Of a stretch of DNA of 64,000 bases, positions 7,377 through 15,701 are shown piece by piece. The notes under the pieces were generated by a model that saw nothing but the letters and a program-made list of their open reading frames with translations, did not search any database and was not told the DNA's origin. How positions within the stretch are numbered: position 1 is the first letter of the stretch; every line of letters starts with the position of its first letter. Origin of the DNA: Shimia sp. SK013 (lineage in GTDB: Bacteria > Pseudomonadota > Alphaproteobacteria > Rhodobacterales > Rhodobacteraceae); NCBI RefSeq assembly GCF_001292625.1, contig NZ_LAJH01000006.1, positions 19,981 to 83,980 on the forward strand, written 5' to 3'. The translations under genes were made by a program, and so were the position numbers.

Positions 7377-9218
7377 ATGTTTAAATTTTTCGAAAACCTC
7401 GTCGACCCGTATTGCGACTACGTCGAATCCGACCAGCCGCCCACTGATCTATGGCCCTTCATGAAGGGCTATTCCGAGCCTTTCAAACGGGTGTTTTTGC
7501 TGGCTGCGATCATGTCTGTGGTGGTTGCCGCCGTCGAAATCGGTCTTATCGGCTATATGGGCCGCATCGTTGATCTGTTGGTTGGCGATCCGGCGCAGGT
7601 CTGGTCCAACAACAAGGTCGAATTCAGTCTGGTCATCGCGTTTGTGCTGTTGATTCGGCCGCTTCTGCAGGGGCTGGACGTGCTTTTGTTGAACAACGCC
7701 ATGTTGCCGAACTTTGGCACGTTGATCCGCTGGCGGGCGCATAAACATGTTTTGCGTCAATCGGTTGGCTGGTTCGAAAACGACTTTGCCGGTCGCATTG
7801 CCAACCGCATAATGCAGACGCCGCCCGCGGCCGGCGAGGCGATGTTTCAGGTTTTTGACGCGATCACGTTTTCCATCGCTTACGTGGTTGGCGCGACGAT
7901 TTTGCTGATGGATGCCGATCCACGTTTGGTTCTTCCGATGCTGATTTGGTTGGTGCTTTATGGTGTGCTGGTGCGGTGGACGGTTGTGCGCGTTGGCCCG
8001 GCCTCGCAAAAAGCATCGGATGCCCGCTCACAAGTGACGGGCCGCGTGGTGGATGCCTATACCAACATCCATTCGGTGAAGCTTTTTGCGCACAATCAGC
8101 GGGAGCTCGAATACGCCAAAGATGCCATCGAATATTCGCGCGAAACCTTTCAGGCAGAGATGCGGATTTTCACCATCATGGATGTGGTTTTGGTGTTCCT
8201 GAACGGCCTGTTGATTGTGAGCGTCGTTGGCTGGGCAATCTGGCTTTGGATGCAGGGGCAGGCCAGCGTGGGTGTTGTTGCTGCGGCGACGGCATTGACT
8301 TTGCGGCTCAACGCGATGACCGGGTGGATCATGTGGGCGCTGACCTCGTTCTTTCGGCAACTTGGTGTGGTGGCCGAAGGTATGGAAACCATCGCGCAGC
8401 CGATTGATCTGGTGGATGACGCGTCAGCAAAACCTTTGCAACTGTCTGATGGTAAAGTGGAAATCGACGCGCTGTCGCACCATTATGGGCGCGGGTCCGG
8501 TGGGTTGGATGCGATTTCATTGACCATTAACCCGGGTGAAAAGATCGGCCTGATCGGGCGCAGCGGCGCGGGAAAATCGACCCTCGTGAAGCTGTTGCTT
8601 CGGTTTTACGATGTCGAATCCGGTCGGATTTTGATCGACGATCAGGACATCGCCAAAGTCACGCAAAACAGTTTGCGCGACGAGATCGGCATGGTGCAAC
8701 AGGACAGTTCGTTGCTGCACCGGTCCGTGCGGGATAATCTGTTGTATGGCCGCCCAGATGCCTCTGAGGACATGATGATTGCCGCGGCGAAGAAGGCCGA
8801 AGCGCATGAGTTTATTCTTGATCTTGTCGATCCACAGGGGCGGGCGGGGTATGACGCACACGTGGGCGAGCGCGGGGTGAAACTGTCCGGTGGTCAGCGT
8901 CAACGGATCACGCTGGCACGGGTGATTTTGAAGGATGCGCCGATACTGCTGCTGGATGAGGCAACCAGTGCGCTCGACAGCGAGGTTGAGGCCGCGATTC
9001 AACGCACGCTTTACGGCATGATGGCGGGCAAAACCGTGATCGCGATTGCGCACCGACTTTCGACAATCGCGGAAATGGACCGGATTCTGGTTCTGGACGC
9101 TGGCAAGATTGTTGAACAGGGCAGTCACGCGGATCTGTTGGCCAAGGGCGGGCTGTATGCCGGATTCTGGGCGCGGCAGTCTGGCGGGTTCCTCAACGCG
9201 GATGAAACCCCCGAGTAA
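7377..9218 (+). CDS. ABC exporter, fused transmembrane and ATPase domains
   Basis: A 613-residue half-transporter of the type IV exporter fold, expected to work as a dimer in the inner membrane. Residues about 45-340 hold six transmembrane helices. The ATPase domain follows, with Walker A GRSGAGKST (about 394-402), signature LSGGQRQR (about 503), Walker B ILLLDEATSALD and the H-loop in IAIAHRLST. The substrate is not evident; it resembles multidrug/lipid exporters. I use the ATG at 7377 (MFKFFENLVDPY). No accessory membrane-fusion gene is adjacent. Translation of this gene ends eight bases before a hairpin that covers the start of the next gene. Confidence 0.88.
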   Translation: MFKFFENLVDPYCDYVESDQPPTDLWPFMKGYSEPFKRVFLLAAIMSVVVAAVEIGLIGYMGRIVDLLVGDPAQVWSNNKVEFSLVIAFVLLIRPLLQGLDVLLLNNAMLPNFGTLIRWRAHKHVLRQSVGWFENDFAGRIANRIMQTPPAAGEAMFQVFDAITFSIAYVVGATILLMDADPRLVLPMLIWLVLYGVLVRWTVVRVGPASQKASDARSQVTGRVVDAYTNIHSVKLFAHNQRELEYAKDAIEYSRETFQAEMRIFTIMDVVLVFLNGLLIVSVVGWAIWLWMQGQASVGVVAAATALTLRLNAMTGWIMWALTSFFRQLGVVAEGMETIAQPIDLVDDASAKPLQLSDGKVEIDALSHHYGRGSGGLDAISLTINPGEKIGLIGRSGAGKSTLVKLLLRFYDVESGRILIDDQDIAKVTQNSLRDEIGMVQQDSSLLHRSVRDNLLYGRPDASEDMMIAAAKKAEAHEFILDLVDPQGRAGYDAHVGERGVKLSGGQRQRITLARVILKDAPILLLDEATSALDSEVEAAIQRTLYGMMAGKTVIAIAHRLSTIAEMDRILVLDAGKIVEQGSHADLLAKGGLYAGFWARQSGGFLNADETPE

Positions 9219-9226
9219 ATTGACCC

Positions 9227-9256
9227 ATGCGCGTCCGCCCTGTAGGGGACGCGCAT
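9227..9256 (+). promoter_or_regulatory. Hairpin sequestering the start codon of the RNA methyltransferase gene
   Basis: ATGCGCGTCC (9227-9236) and GGACGCGCAT (9247-9256) form a perfect ten-base G+C-rich stem around a ten-base loop. The 3' arm includes the first two bases of the ATG at 9255 and part of the AGGGG ribosome site (9244-9248). No T-run follows, so it is not an intrinsic terminator. Confidence 0.6.
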
Positions 9257-10469
9257 GAGCCAGATTACCATTCAGCGACTGGGCTTGCACGGCGACGGGA
9301 TCGCCGACGGGCCGATTTATGCACCTTTGACCCTACCGGGTGAGGAGGTCAGCGGCACCATCGATGGCGACCACCTGCACGATGTGCGGATTGTGACGCC
9401 CTCGGGGGATCGGGTGAAGGCGCCGTGTCGGCACTTCAAGGCGTGTGGCGGATGCCTGTTGCAGCACGCGTCCGACAGTTTCCTGCAGAGCTGGAAGGTG
9501 GACGTTGTGCGAACCGCGCTGGCGGCGCAGGGGCTTGAGGCCGAGATGCGGCCTATCATCACGACACCTGCCGCCACGCGCCGACGCGCGGTGTTTTCGG
9601 CGCGGCGCACCAAGAAGGGCGCAACAGTTGGCTTTCATGCGCGCGCGTCGGGCGTGATCACGGAAATACCGGATTGTCAGTTGCTGGACCCCGCTTTGTT
9701 GCCTGCAATGAAGATCGTCGGGGAGTTCGCCCGAATCGGTGGGTCTCGCAAAGGTGAAATCAGCGCTACGGTGACGGTGTCTGCTGGCGGATTAGACGTG
9801 TCGATCAAAGGGGGAAAACCTTTGGACGGTCCGTTTTTGTCGCAACTTGCACAGGAAACCGAGCGGCATAAATTGGCGCGCCTGACGTGGGACGGCGAGG
9901 TCGTTGCCACGCGCGTGACGCCATATCAAACGTTTGGTGCTGCGAAGGTTGTGCCACCTCCCGGCGCCTTTTTGCAGGCCACCCCGCAGGGCGAATCGGC
10001 GCTTTTGGCGGCGGTTCAAGACGCGATTACCCAAGGCAACAAGGGGATCGACCTGTTTGCCGGATGCGGCACGTTCACCTTGCCGATGGCGCAGCGCGCG
10101 CAGATGCATGGCGTTGAGGGACAGCGCGACATGTTGGATGCGTTGGACGCAGGCTGGCGCATGGCAGACGGGCTAAAGCACGTCACCACTGAGGCGCGCG
10201 ATCTGTTCCGCAATCCGATTATCGCCGAGGATTTGCAGTTTGATTTTGCGGTTATCGATCCACCGCGCGCCGGCGCAGACGCGCAAGTTGCGGAACTGGC
10301 GGCGTCTGATGTGTCCGAAATCGCGTTTGTCAGCTGTAACCCCGTGACGTTTGCGCGTGATGCAGCGCAGCTTGTACAGGCGGGATATAGATTGGATTGG
10401 GTGCAGGTTGTGGATCAGTTCCGTTGGTCCAGCCACATCGAAGTGGCCGCACGGTTTAGTCGCAATTGA
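9255..10469 (+). CDS. Class I SAM-dependent RNA methyltransferase (RlmD/TrmA-type, m5U)
   Basis: A 404-residue protein of the RNA uracil-C5 methyltransferase family. An N-terminal TRAM-like domain (about 1-55) is followed by a cysteine cluster with CRHFKACGGC that would bind a 4Fe-4S centre. The SAM site is around GIDLFAGCGTFTLPMA, then DPPRAGADAQ and a catalytic cysteine in FVSCNPVTFARD. Family members methylate 23S rRNA or tRNA uridines; which one this does cannot be read from sequence. The ATG and ribosome site are buried in a strong hairpin, so expression may depend on translation of the upstream ABC gene. Confidence 0.85.
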   Translation: MSQITIQRLGLHGDGIADGPIYAPLTLPGEEVSGTIDGDHLHDVRIVTPSGDRVKAPCRHFKACGGCLLQHASDSFLQSWKVDVVRTALAAQGLEAEMRPIITTPAATRRRAVFSARRTKKGATVGFHARASGVITEIPDCQLLDPALLPAMKIVGEFARIGGSRKGEISATVTVSAGGLDVSIKGGKPLDGPFLSQLAQETERHKLARLTWDGEVVATRVTPYQTFGAAKVVPPPGAFLQATPQGESALLAAVQDAITQGNKGIDLFAGCGTFTLPMAQRAQMHGVEGQRDMLDALDAGWRMADGLKHVTTEARDLFRNPIIAEDLQFDFAVIDPPRAGADAQVAELAASDVSEIAFVSCNPVTFARDAAQLVQAGYRLDWVQVVDQFRWSSHIEVAARFSRN

Positions 10470-10564
10470 AGATAGTAACGGCGACGTGACGGGTTTTTGC
10501 TACTTTCTTCTGGTATGAAATCGAGGCAAACAGGCAAAAACAATAATCCACTGAGGCCACGTCG

Positions 10565-11059
10565 ATGCGTTATATTTTTATGAGTCTACTTCTTGTCGTG
10601 TCCTTTGGCATGGCGGGATGTGCGTCCAAGTTCAAAACCTACAATGGTCCGGAAGTGACGCGAATCGTGGTCTTTAAGGAAGACCGGCGCATGCATTTGA
10701 TGCACCACGATAAGGTGCTGAAGTCTTATGATGTCGACCTTGGCTTTGCTCCGGACGGTCACAAGCAATTCGAAGGCGACGGGCGTACGCCGGAAGGGCA
10801 ATACTGGATCGACCGACGCAATCCAAACAGCCAGTTCTACCTGTCGGTTGGTATCAACTATCCAAACAACGCCGATCGTGCCTATGCCCGGGCACAAGGA
10901 AAATCACCGGGCGGGGATATCTTTATTCACGGCCAGCCGGAGGTGTTTCGCAACAAGCGAGCGGATTGGACGGCGGGCTGTATTTCGGTAACCAACAAAG
11001 AGATGCGCGACATTTATGCGATGGTTCAGAAAAACACGCAGGTGTCGATCTACCCCTGA
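10565..11059 (+). CDS. L,D-transpeptidase (YkuD) lipoprotein
   Basis: A 164-residue envelope protein. It has a lipoprotein signal (FGMAGC, lipidated Cys19) and one YkuD domain. The catalytic set is visible: His122 in FIHGQPE and Cys139 in DWTAGCISVTN. Members form 3-3 peptidoglycan cross-links or attach proteins to peptidoglycan using meso-diaminopimelate. It converges with the CAP lipoprotein gene, whose stop begins at the next base. A second YkuD gene lies at 11758, so the locus is enriched in cell-wall functions. Confidence 0.9.
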   Translation: MRYIFMSLLLVVSFGMAGCASKFKTYNGPEVTRIVVFKEDRRMHLMHHDKVLKSYDVDLGFAPDGHKQFEGDGRTPEGQYWIDRRNPNSQFYLSVGINYPNNADRAYARAQGKSPGGDIFIHGQPEVFRNKRADWTAGCISVTNKEMRDIYAMVQKNTQVSIYP

Positions 11060-11587
11060 TCAGCCATCAAAATTGGCGATATCTGTGGTGGCGAAAGTGG
11101 GTTGGCCCATGACGAGAGTCCACCAGATCTTGCCGTTTTGCTCTTGAAACCAAGCAAATCCCATGTCGCGTGCGTTTGGATCAAGCAGGACAGACTTTGT
11201 GTCGCTTTGTTCCATCCACGCTGCGAGAGTTTCCATTTCGGTCTCATAGGTTTCGGAGATGGTTTCACCGGTCAGTTCGCCTGCGTATCCCACGCGAGCA
11301 ACCCGGTCGAGCGGCGAGGAGCCGTCGGAGCCAAAGTGCCAAGGGCGATTTTGCAATGCCATGTCGCGGGCGTGTGTGGCGGCAGCTGCGTTTAGCTGCG
11401 CGTTGTATTCTACCGGGACCGCGCCAGAGGCCTGGCGCAGCGCATTGATGCTGTCGAGAACGCGGAATTGGATCTTGTTGGTTGCTCCGGACGAAATTTT
11501 ATATTGTTTCGCACCGGAGTATCCGCCTGTGGTGCCACAAGCGGCCAGACCCAGAGTCAGGACGAGAAGAAGTGAGATTAACCGCAT
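11060..11587 (-). CDS. CAP-domain (SCP-like) lipoprotein
   Basis: A 175-residue protein with a lipobox (LGLAACG, lipidated cysteine near residue 17) and a CAP/SCP fold. Recognisable elements are LDSINALRQASG, the helix AAATHARDMA, and the region around GETISETYETEMETLAAWMEQS that corresponds to the CAP signature. The second half retains the core strand IWWTLVMGQP. Bacterial CAP proteins are extracytoplasmic and mostly of unknown role. A GGGG ribosome site lies six bases before the ATG. It sits between two L,D-transpeptidase genes, so a peptidoglycan-associated function is plausible but inferred. Confidence 0.85.
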   Translation of the reverse strand: MRLISLLLVLTLGLAACGTTGGYSGAKQYKISSGATNKIQFRVLDSINALRQASGAVPVEYNAQLNAAAATHARDMALQNRPWHFGSDGSSPLDRVARVGYAGELTGETISETYETEMETLAAWMEQSDTKSVLLDPNARDMGFAWFQEQNGKIWWTLVMGQPTFATTDIANFDG

Positions 11588-11757
11588 GTGGACCCCGTTT
11601 GTGGTGGTTTTGCATTTTGCAATGATCTACCTGCAAGGAGTTGACATGAAAACCCACATCGGCGTGACTCGGCCCGTCTGACGATTGATTGATTTGCGAC
11701 TGAGGCTTTCGGGCAATAATGTAACGCAGAATATTTAGGAATGTCTGGGAGAGCACC

Positions 11758-12357
11758 ATGACACGAAGAAACAGGACTGAGTTGGGGCGGCGCGCCTTTT
11801 TGGCAGCGGGTACCGCGTTTGCAGCTGGCGCCCCGGCGATCGCGCAAACTGAAGACAGCACAACCGAAGTTGAACGTGATATCAACGAGGCAGTGGTGCG
11901 TAATATCTCCAGCTTCCGCTCTCTGGACTGGCGACCTTATTTTGACTCGCTGAGAAATGGCGCGGTGCTGGTCGATATCACCAGCCGGGCGTTGCACTAC
12001 TGGTCCGAAGATGAGGCCGTTTATAAGCTTTATCCGACATCGGTACCGTTGACCGAGGATCTGACGCGCAAAGGCCGCACCAAAGTGGTGCGTAAGGTGG
12101 AGGGCCCGAGCTGGCGCCCGACCCCGTCGATGCTTAAACGCAACCCCGAGTGGCCGCCTTTTGTGGGCCCGGGTCCGGATAACCCTTTGGGAACGCACGC
12201 TCTTTATCTTAGCTGGACCTATTACCGTATCCACGGCACGCACGACACGCGCAAGATTGGTCGTCGGTCGTCAAACGGCTGCATTGGGTTGTACAACGAA
12301 CACATTTCCGAGCTGTTTGCGTTGACCAATGTGGGCACGCAAGTGTTGCTAATTTGA
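11758..12357 (+). CDS. Tat-exported L,D-transpeptidase (YkuD)
   Basis: A 199-residue periplasmic enzyme. The N-terminus has a twin-arginine motif (GRRAFLAAG) and a signal sequence ending near AIAQ, residue 30. The YkuD active site is His159 (RIHGTHD) and Cys175 in SSNGCIGLYN. It is longer than the lipoprotein paralogue at 10565 and belongs to the common family that cross-links peptidoglycan or anchors outer-membrane proteins. GGGAGA precedes the ATG by about five bases. A gene-poor 170 bases upstream show only an 11-codon frame that I do not accept as a gene. Confidence 0.9.
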   Translation: MTRRNRTELGRRAFLAAGTAFAAGAPAIAQTEDSTTEVERDINEAVVRNISSFRSLDWRPYFDSLRNGAVLVDITSRALHYWSEDEAVYKLYPTSVPLTEDLTRKGRTKVVRKVEGPSWRPTPSMLKRNPEWPPFVGPGPDNPLGTHALYLSWTYYRIHGTHDTRKIGRRSSNGCIGLYNEHISELFALTNVGTQVLLI

Positions 12358-12454
12358 CGACATTTTGCAGATAGGCAGTCAGTATGGCTAAACTAATGTT
12401 TGCAAAGACTAGTTTTTGCTGTTTAGACAATGACACGAAATTTAGTCTTGGGTG

Positions 12455-12488
12455 CTTGTCATCGCCCTCAAATCATTTTGATGGCAAG
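12455..12488 (+). promoter_or_regulatory. 5'-UTR hairpin of the 59-residue membrane protein gene
   Basis: CTTGTCATC (12455-12463) pairs with GATGGCAAG (12480-12488) over nine positions, one of them G-U, leaving a 16-base loop. The structure ends seven bases before the GGAGGA ribosome site of the gene at 12507, which leaves that site free. It may stabilise the transcript. Confidence 0.45.
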
Positions 12489-12506
12489 CGAATTCTGGAG
12501 GATACT

Positions 12507-12686
12507 ATGAAGAAACTCGTTCTCGCTGCCGCACTGACAGCCGCTGCTTCGACTGCATTTGCAGGTTCCATGGCCGATCCGGTTGTAGAAGCTCCAATCA
12601 TTGAAGAAGCCGCTTCCAGCTCTAATGCTGCAATCTGGGTTCCGCTGATTCTGTTGGCCGTTATCGTGGCCGCAGCAGCAAACTAA
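12507..12686 (+). CDS. Small membrane protein with signal sequence and C-terminal hydrophobic helix
   Basis: A 59-residue protein. Residues 1-19 form a Sec signal ending in AFA; a short acidic stretch (DPVVEAPIIEE) follows, and the C-terminus is a single hydrophobic helix (AAIWVPLILLAVIVAAAAN). A strong GGAGGA site lies upstream, then an in-frame ATG, and a good intrinsic terminator follows at once, so it appears to be a one-gene transcript. Short proteins of this layout are common in Roseobacter genomes, but I know of no function. Signal cleavage would leave a peptide of about 40 residues anchored by its tail. Confidence 0.8.
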   Translation: MKKLVLAAALTAAASTAFAGSMADPVVEAPIIEEAASSSNAAIWVPLILLAVIVAAAAN

Positions 12687-12709
12687 TTCACGTTTCAAAA
12701 CGTGTTCGG

Positions 12710-12743
12710 AAAAGGCGAAGCTTTGGCTTCGCCTTTTTCTTTT
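12710..12743. terminator. Intrinsic terminator, probably bidirectional
   Basis: An 11-base perfect stem (12711-12721 with 12726-12736) and a four-base loop lie between an A-run and a T-run. It can end the transcript of the 59-residue protein gene on the plus strand and that of hemH on the minus strand. Confidence 0.85.
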
Positions 12744-12753
12744 GGGTGCGGGT

Positions 12754-13809
12754 TTAGTCCGCGACCCAGCCGCCCAAATTCTGGTCGATGATGTCGCACA
12801 GGGCATCAACGTGCGGCGCGTCTGAGTTCAGGCAGGGGATGTACAAAAACTCCTCACCACCAGCTTCTTCAAAGCTCTCTTTGATCTCCTCGTTGATTTC
12901 TTCCAGCGTTTCGATGCAATCCGCCGAAAACGCGGGCGCCACAACAGCGATGCTTTTCTTGCCTTCTTCCTTGGCCAGTCGCGCGACTTCTTCCACCGTA
13001 TAGGGCTGCAGCCAGTCCTCTGGGCCGAATTGCGACTGGAAAGTCGTGCGCAGCTCGGTTTTCTCCCAGCCCAGACGTTCCTGCAGCAGGCGCGTGGTTT
13101 TCTGACATTGGCAGTGATACGGGTCGCCCTCCATCAGATACCGCTTGGGCATGCCGTGATAAGACACAACAAGCAGCTCCGGGCGCGTCTCTTGTGAGGC
13201 GTAGGCGTTTTCGATCGAGGTCGCGAGCGCGTCGATATAGGATGGGTGGTCAAAATAAGCTGACACGGTGCGGGCGGCAGGTTGCCACTTTTCCTGCATC
13301 AGGGCGCGGAAAAACTGGTCGTTTGCGGTGGCGGTCGTGGCGCCGGCGTATTGCGGATAGAGCGGGAAAAACAGAATGCGTTCACAGCCAGCGGCCACCA
13401 TTGCCCGTACTTTGGACATCGTGGACGGGTTGCCGTAGCGCATGCAGAATTCCACCATGACCTGATCACCGTGGCGGTTTTGCAATTGGGCAGCAATGGC
13501 TGCGGTTTGGTCTTTGGTAATCACCATCAGGGGGCTTTCGCCCTTTTGCTTGTCCCAAATCGATTCGTAGGCTGCACCGCTGGAAAACGGGCGTTTGGTC
13601 AGAATGATCAGCTGCAGGATCGGCTGCCATTTCCACCACGGGTAATCGATGACGCGTTTGTCCGAGAGAAACTCGTTCAAATAGCGCCGCATGGGCCAGT
13701 AGGTGTAATCATCCGGCGTGCCGAGGTTGGCCAGAAGGATACCGGTTTTGCCTTGCGGAATGGCCGGGTGGTCGGCTGGGGCGTGGGCTGGGCTGGCGAT
13801 GTCTTTCAT
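12754..13809 (-). CDS. hemH: Ferrochelatase
   Basis: Inserts ferrous iron into protoporphyrin IX, the last step of protoheme synthesis, at the cytoplasmic membrane face. At 351 residues it has normal length. Family hallmarks are ILLANLGTPD near the N-terminus, the metal-site histidine in VVSYHGMPKRY, and the C-terminal glutamate in CIETLEEINEE. I use the ATG at 13809; a GTG lies one codon upstream. It shares a bidirectional terminator with the small membrane protein gene and follows a methyltransferase gene on the same strand. Confidence 0.94.
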   Translation of the reverse strand: MKDIASPAHAPADHPAIPQGKTGILLANLGTPDDYTYWPMRRYLNEFLSDKRVIDYPWWKWQPILQLIILTKRPFSSGAAYESIWDKQKGESPLMVITKDQTAAIAAQLQNRHGDQVMVEFCMRYGNPSTMSKVRAMVAAGCERILFFPLYPQYAGATTATANDQFFRALMQEKWQPAARTVSAYFDHPSYIDALATSIENAYASQETRPELLVVSYHGMPKRYLMEGDPYHCQCQKTTRLLQERLGWEKTELRTTFQSQFGPEDWLQPYTVEEVARLAKEEGKKSIAVVAPAFSADCIETLEEINEEIKESFEEAGGEEFLYIPCLNSDAPHVDALCDIIDQNLGGWVAD

Positions 13810-13836
13810 CACAATTGGTCCAATGTCGTTGCGCCG

Positions 13837-14655
13837 TTATTTCGGCAATTTGATTTCGGATGCGCCAAGCGCATCTGCAAGGCGGGTCGACGCGGACCCG
13901 GGGCGGAGCGGTTGCGGCTGGCTGTCGTCGGGGGACCAACCGGTCATGAAGATCATGTCAAACGTGGCCGGGATTCGACCGTTGTCCATGAAGGTCTCTA
14001 CGTAGAGGTTTGCGGCGCGGATCAACACATCCCGGCGCGTTGGTCGGCGCAACCGCTGTTCGAGCGCATTGGTTTCACCCATCGCGCGCAAATCTTTCAT
14101 CAAGGCCCACGGGCTTTCATAAGTCACCTTGAGGGGCACCGAGTCAGCCACCGGCAGGGCAAGCCCCGCGCGCTGCAGCAAAGCGCCCATATCGCGGATT
14201 TCACCCATCGGAACCACGCGAGGTGACAAGCCACCGGTTATTTCACTTTCCGCCTGCGCCAAGGTGGCGCGCAATTCATGCAGGGTTTGTCCGCCAAAGG
14301 TCACTGCCAGAAACAATCCGTCCGCACAGAGCGCGCGGCGGCATTGGATAATTTGGCCGACAGGGTCATCGGCCCAATGCAGGCCAAGGGCGTGGATCAC
14401 TAGATCATGGGCGCCTTCTTGCAAGTCGAGCAGGTCTGCGTCGGGAACAATAACGGCGTTGGGCACAACTTTGCGCCAGACATCCGGGTAGCCGGTCACA
14501 ATGGCGGGTCGCGTAAACCCCCTGTTAACCAAGGTTAGGCGATCCTGAACTTCCTCAATCGCGGCATCGTGCAGAAACATGCCTTTGGCATGGTCCGCTC
14601 GGGCACGGTTGCGCATCAGGGCCTTGCGATCGGTGAGTTTCGGTTGGGTCTGCAT
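13837..14655 (-). CDS. SAM-dependent methyltransferase-fold protein (NDUFAF5/BioC-like)
   Basis: A 272-residue protein with a class I methyltransferase core. Post-motif I and II elements appear as DLVIHALGLHWADDP and FLAVTFGGQTLHELR. The glycine-rich motif I is weak, as in NDUFAF5-like proteins, which in mitochondria hydroxylate an arginine of complex I instead of methylating. I start it at 14655 (MQTQPKLTDRKALMRNRA), dropping 12 residues of a longer open frame that would overlap comF. It is divergent from comF with only 12 bases between start codons. Confidence 0.75.
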   Translation of the reverse strand: MQTQPKLTDRKALMRNRARADHAKGMFLHDAAIEEVQDRLTLVNRGFTRPAIVTGYPDVWRKVVPNAVIVPDADLLDLQEGAHDLVIHALGLHWADDPVGQIIQCRRALCADGLFLAVTFGGQTLHELRATLAQAESEITGGLSPRVVPMGEIRDMGALLQRAGLALPVADSVPLKVTYESPWALMKDLRAMGETNALEQRLRRPTRRDVLIRAANLYVETFMDNGRIPATFDMIFMTGWSPDDSQPQPLRPGSASTRLADALGASEIKLPK

Positions 14656-14667
14656 GAGGCGGACAAT

Positions 14668-15402
14668 ATGACGAAGATTGGCAAGTTTCAAACAGCGTTA
14701 CAGTGGGTTTTCCCGCCGCGTTGCGTAGCCTGTGGCGGGTTGGTGGAAAGCGACTTTGGTCTGTGCGGGTTCTGCTGGGCGCAGACGCCATTTTTGGGAG
14801 GCCCGCAGTGTGATTTTTGCGGTGTTCCGGTGCTGGCGGAAAACTATGATGACACTCTGATCTGTGATGACTGCCAATTGTATGAGCGACCGTGGCACGC
14901 CGGCAGCGCGGCGTTGGTCTATGAGGGTGTGGCGCGCAAACTGGTCTTGGCGTTGAAACATGGAGACCGTCAGGACATCGCGCGGCCGGCGGCGCGGTGG
15001 ATGGCTGCGGCGGCCAAGCCGTTATTGGGAGGAGATGCGCTTGTGGTGCCTGTGCCGCTGCATTGGAGTCGCCTTCTGAAGCGGCGTTACAATCAGGCCG
15101 CGTTGTTGGGGCAGCATATGGCGCGGTATCTGGATATTCCGTTTTGTCCTGACGCGCTGGTGCGCCCTAAAGGTGGCGGCAGCACCGAAGGATTGAGCAC
15201 ACAAGAGCGGTTCGAAAAACTCGATGGCGCGTTTGAGCCACACCGAAAACGGGGCGCGCGGATGGCGGGGCGACACGTGATCTTGGTGGATGACGTGATG
15301 ACCAGCGGCGCCACATTGACCAGCGCGGCACAAGCCTGTTTGCGGGCCGATGCCAAAGAAGTGTGTGTCGTAACACTGGCGCGCGTTGCAAAGGACGCCT
15401 AA
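14668..15402 (+). CDS. comF: ComF-family phosphoribosyltransferase-like protein
   Basis: A 244-residue member of the ComF/GntX family, implicated in DNA uptake in naturally competent bacteria and of uncertain role elsewhere. The N-terminus has zinc-finger-like cysteine pairs (CVACGG, CGFCW, CDFCG, CDDC). The C-terminal half is a type I phosphoribosyltransferase fold with the PRPP loop VILVDDVMTSGATL. The ATG at 14668 was chosen because 33 upstream codons of the open frame run into the divergent methyltransferase. It heads a likely operon with grxC, a nitrilase-type gene and a MarR regulator. Confidence 0.88.
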   Translation: MTKIGKFQTALQWVFPPRCVACGGLVESDFGLCGFCWAQTPFLGGPQCDFCGVPVLAENYDDTLICDDCQLYERPWHAGSAALVYEGVARKLVLALKHGDRQDIARPAARWMAAAAKPLLGGDALVVPVPLHWSRLLKRRYNQAALLGQHMARYLDIPFCPDALVRPKGGGSTEGLSTQERFEKLDGAFEPHRKRGARMAGRHVILVDDVMTSGATLTSAAQACLRADAKEVCVVTLARVAKDA

Positions 15403-15438
15403 ATGCCTGACAAATGTTGAAACACCAAGGATCGCGCC

Positions 15439-15696
15439 ATGTCTGCCGTTGAAATCTACACCAGCCCGCTTTGCGGGTTTTGCCACGCCGCCAAACGCCT
15501 GTTGAACCAGAAAGGTGTGGAGTATTCCGAGGTGGACGTGCTTGCCAATCCGGATCGCAAACCGGAGATGATCCAGCGCGCCAACGGCGGTCGCACTGTG
15601 CCGCAGATTTTTGTTGGCGAAACCCATGTCGGTGGTTGTGACGACCTTTATGCGTTGGAGCGCGCGGGCAAACTCGACGCACTTTTGAGCGCCTGA
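15439..15696 (+). CDS. grxC: Glutaredoxin 3
   Basis: An 85-residue dithiol glutaredoxin that reduces disulfides and glutathione adducts in the cytosol. The active site is Cys12-Gly-Phe-Cys15 (the usual CPYC is replaced by CGFC). The glutathione-binding TVPQIF cis-proline and GGCDDL motifs are intact. It lies 36 bases after comF and five bases before the nitrilase-type gene. The latter is related to deaminated-glutathione amidase, so the pair may share a link to glutathione. Confidence 0.94.
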   Translation: MSAVEIYTSPLCGFCHAAKRLLNQKGVEYSEVDVLANPDRKPEMIQRANGGRTVPQIFVGETHVGGCDDLYALERAGKLDALLSA

Positions 15697-15701
15697 TCCT
15701 G

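Noticed and set aside
7133..7384. 83-codon frame between cca and the ABC exporter
   Set aside because: Composition is irregular, no motif, and its end overlaps the exporter start; the spacer is better explained by promoter and leader signals.
11646..11681. 11-codon frame (MKTHIGVTRPV) with AAGGAG upstream
   Set aside because: It has a good ribosome site but lies within the divergent spacer with no coupled downstream gene within 75 bases; nothing else supports translation.
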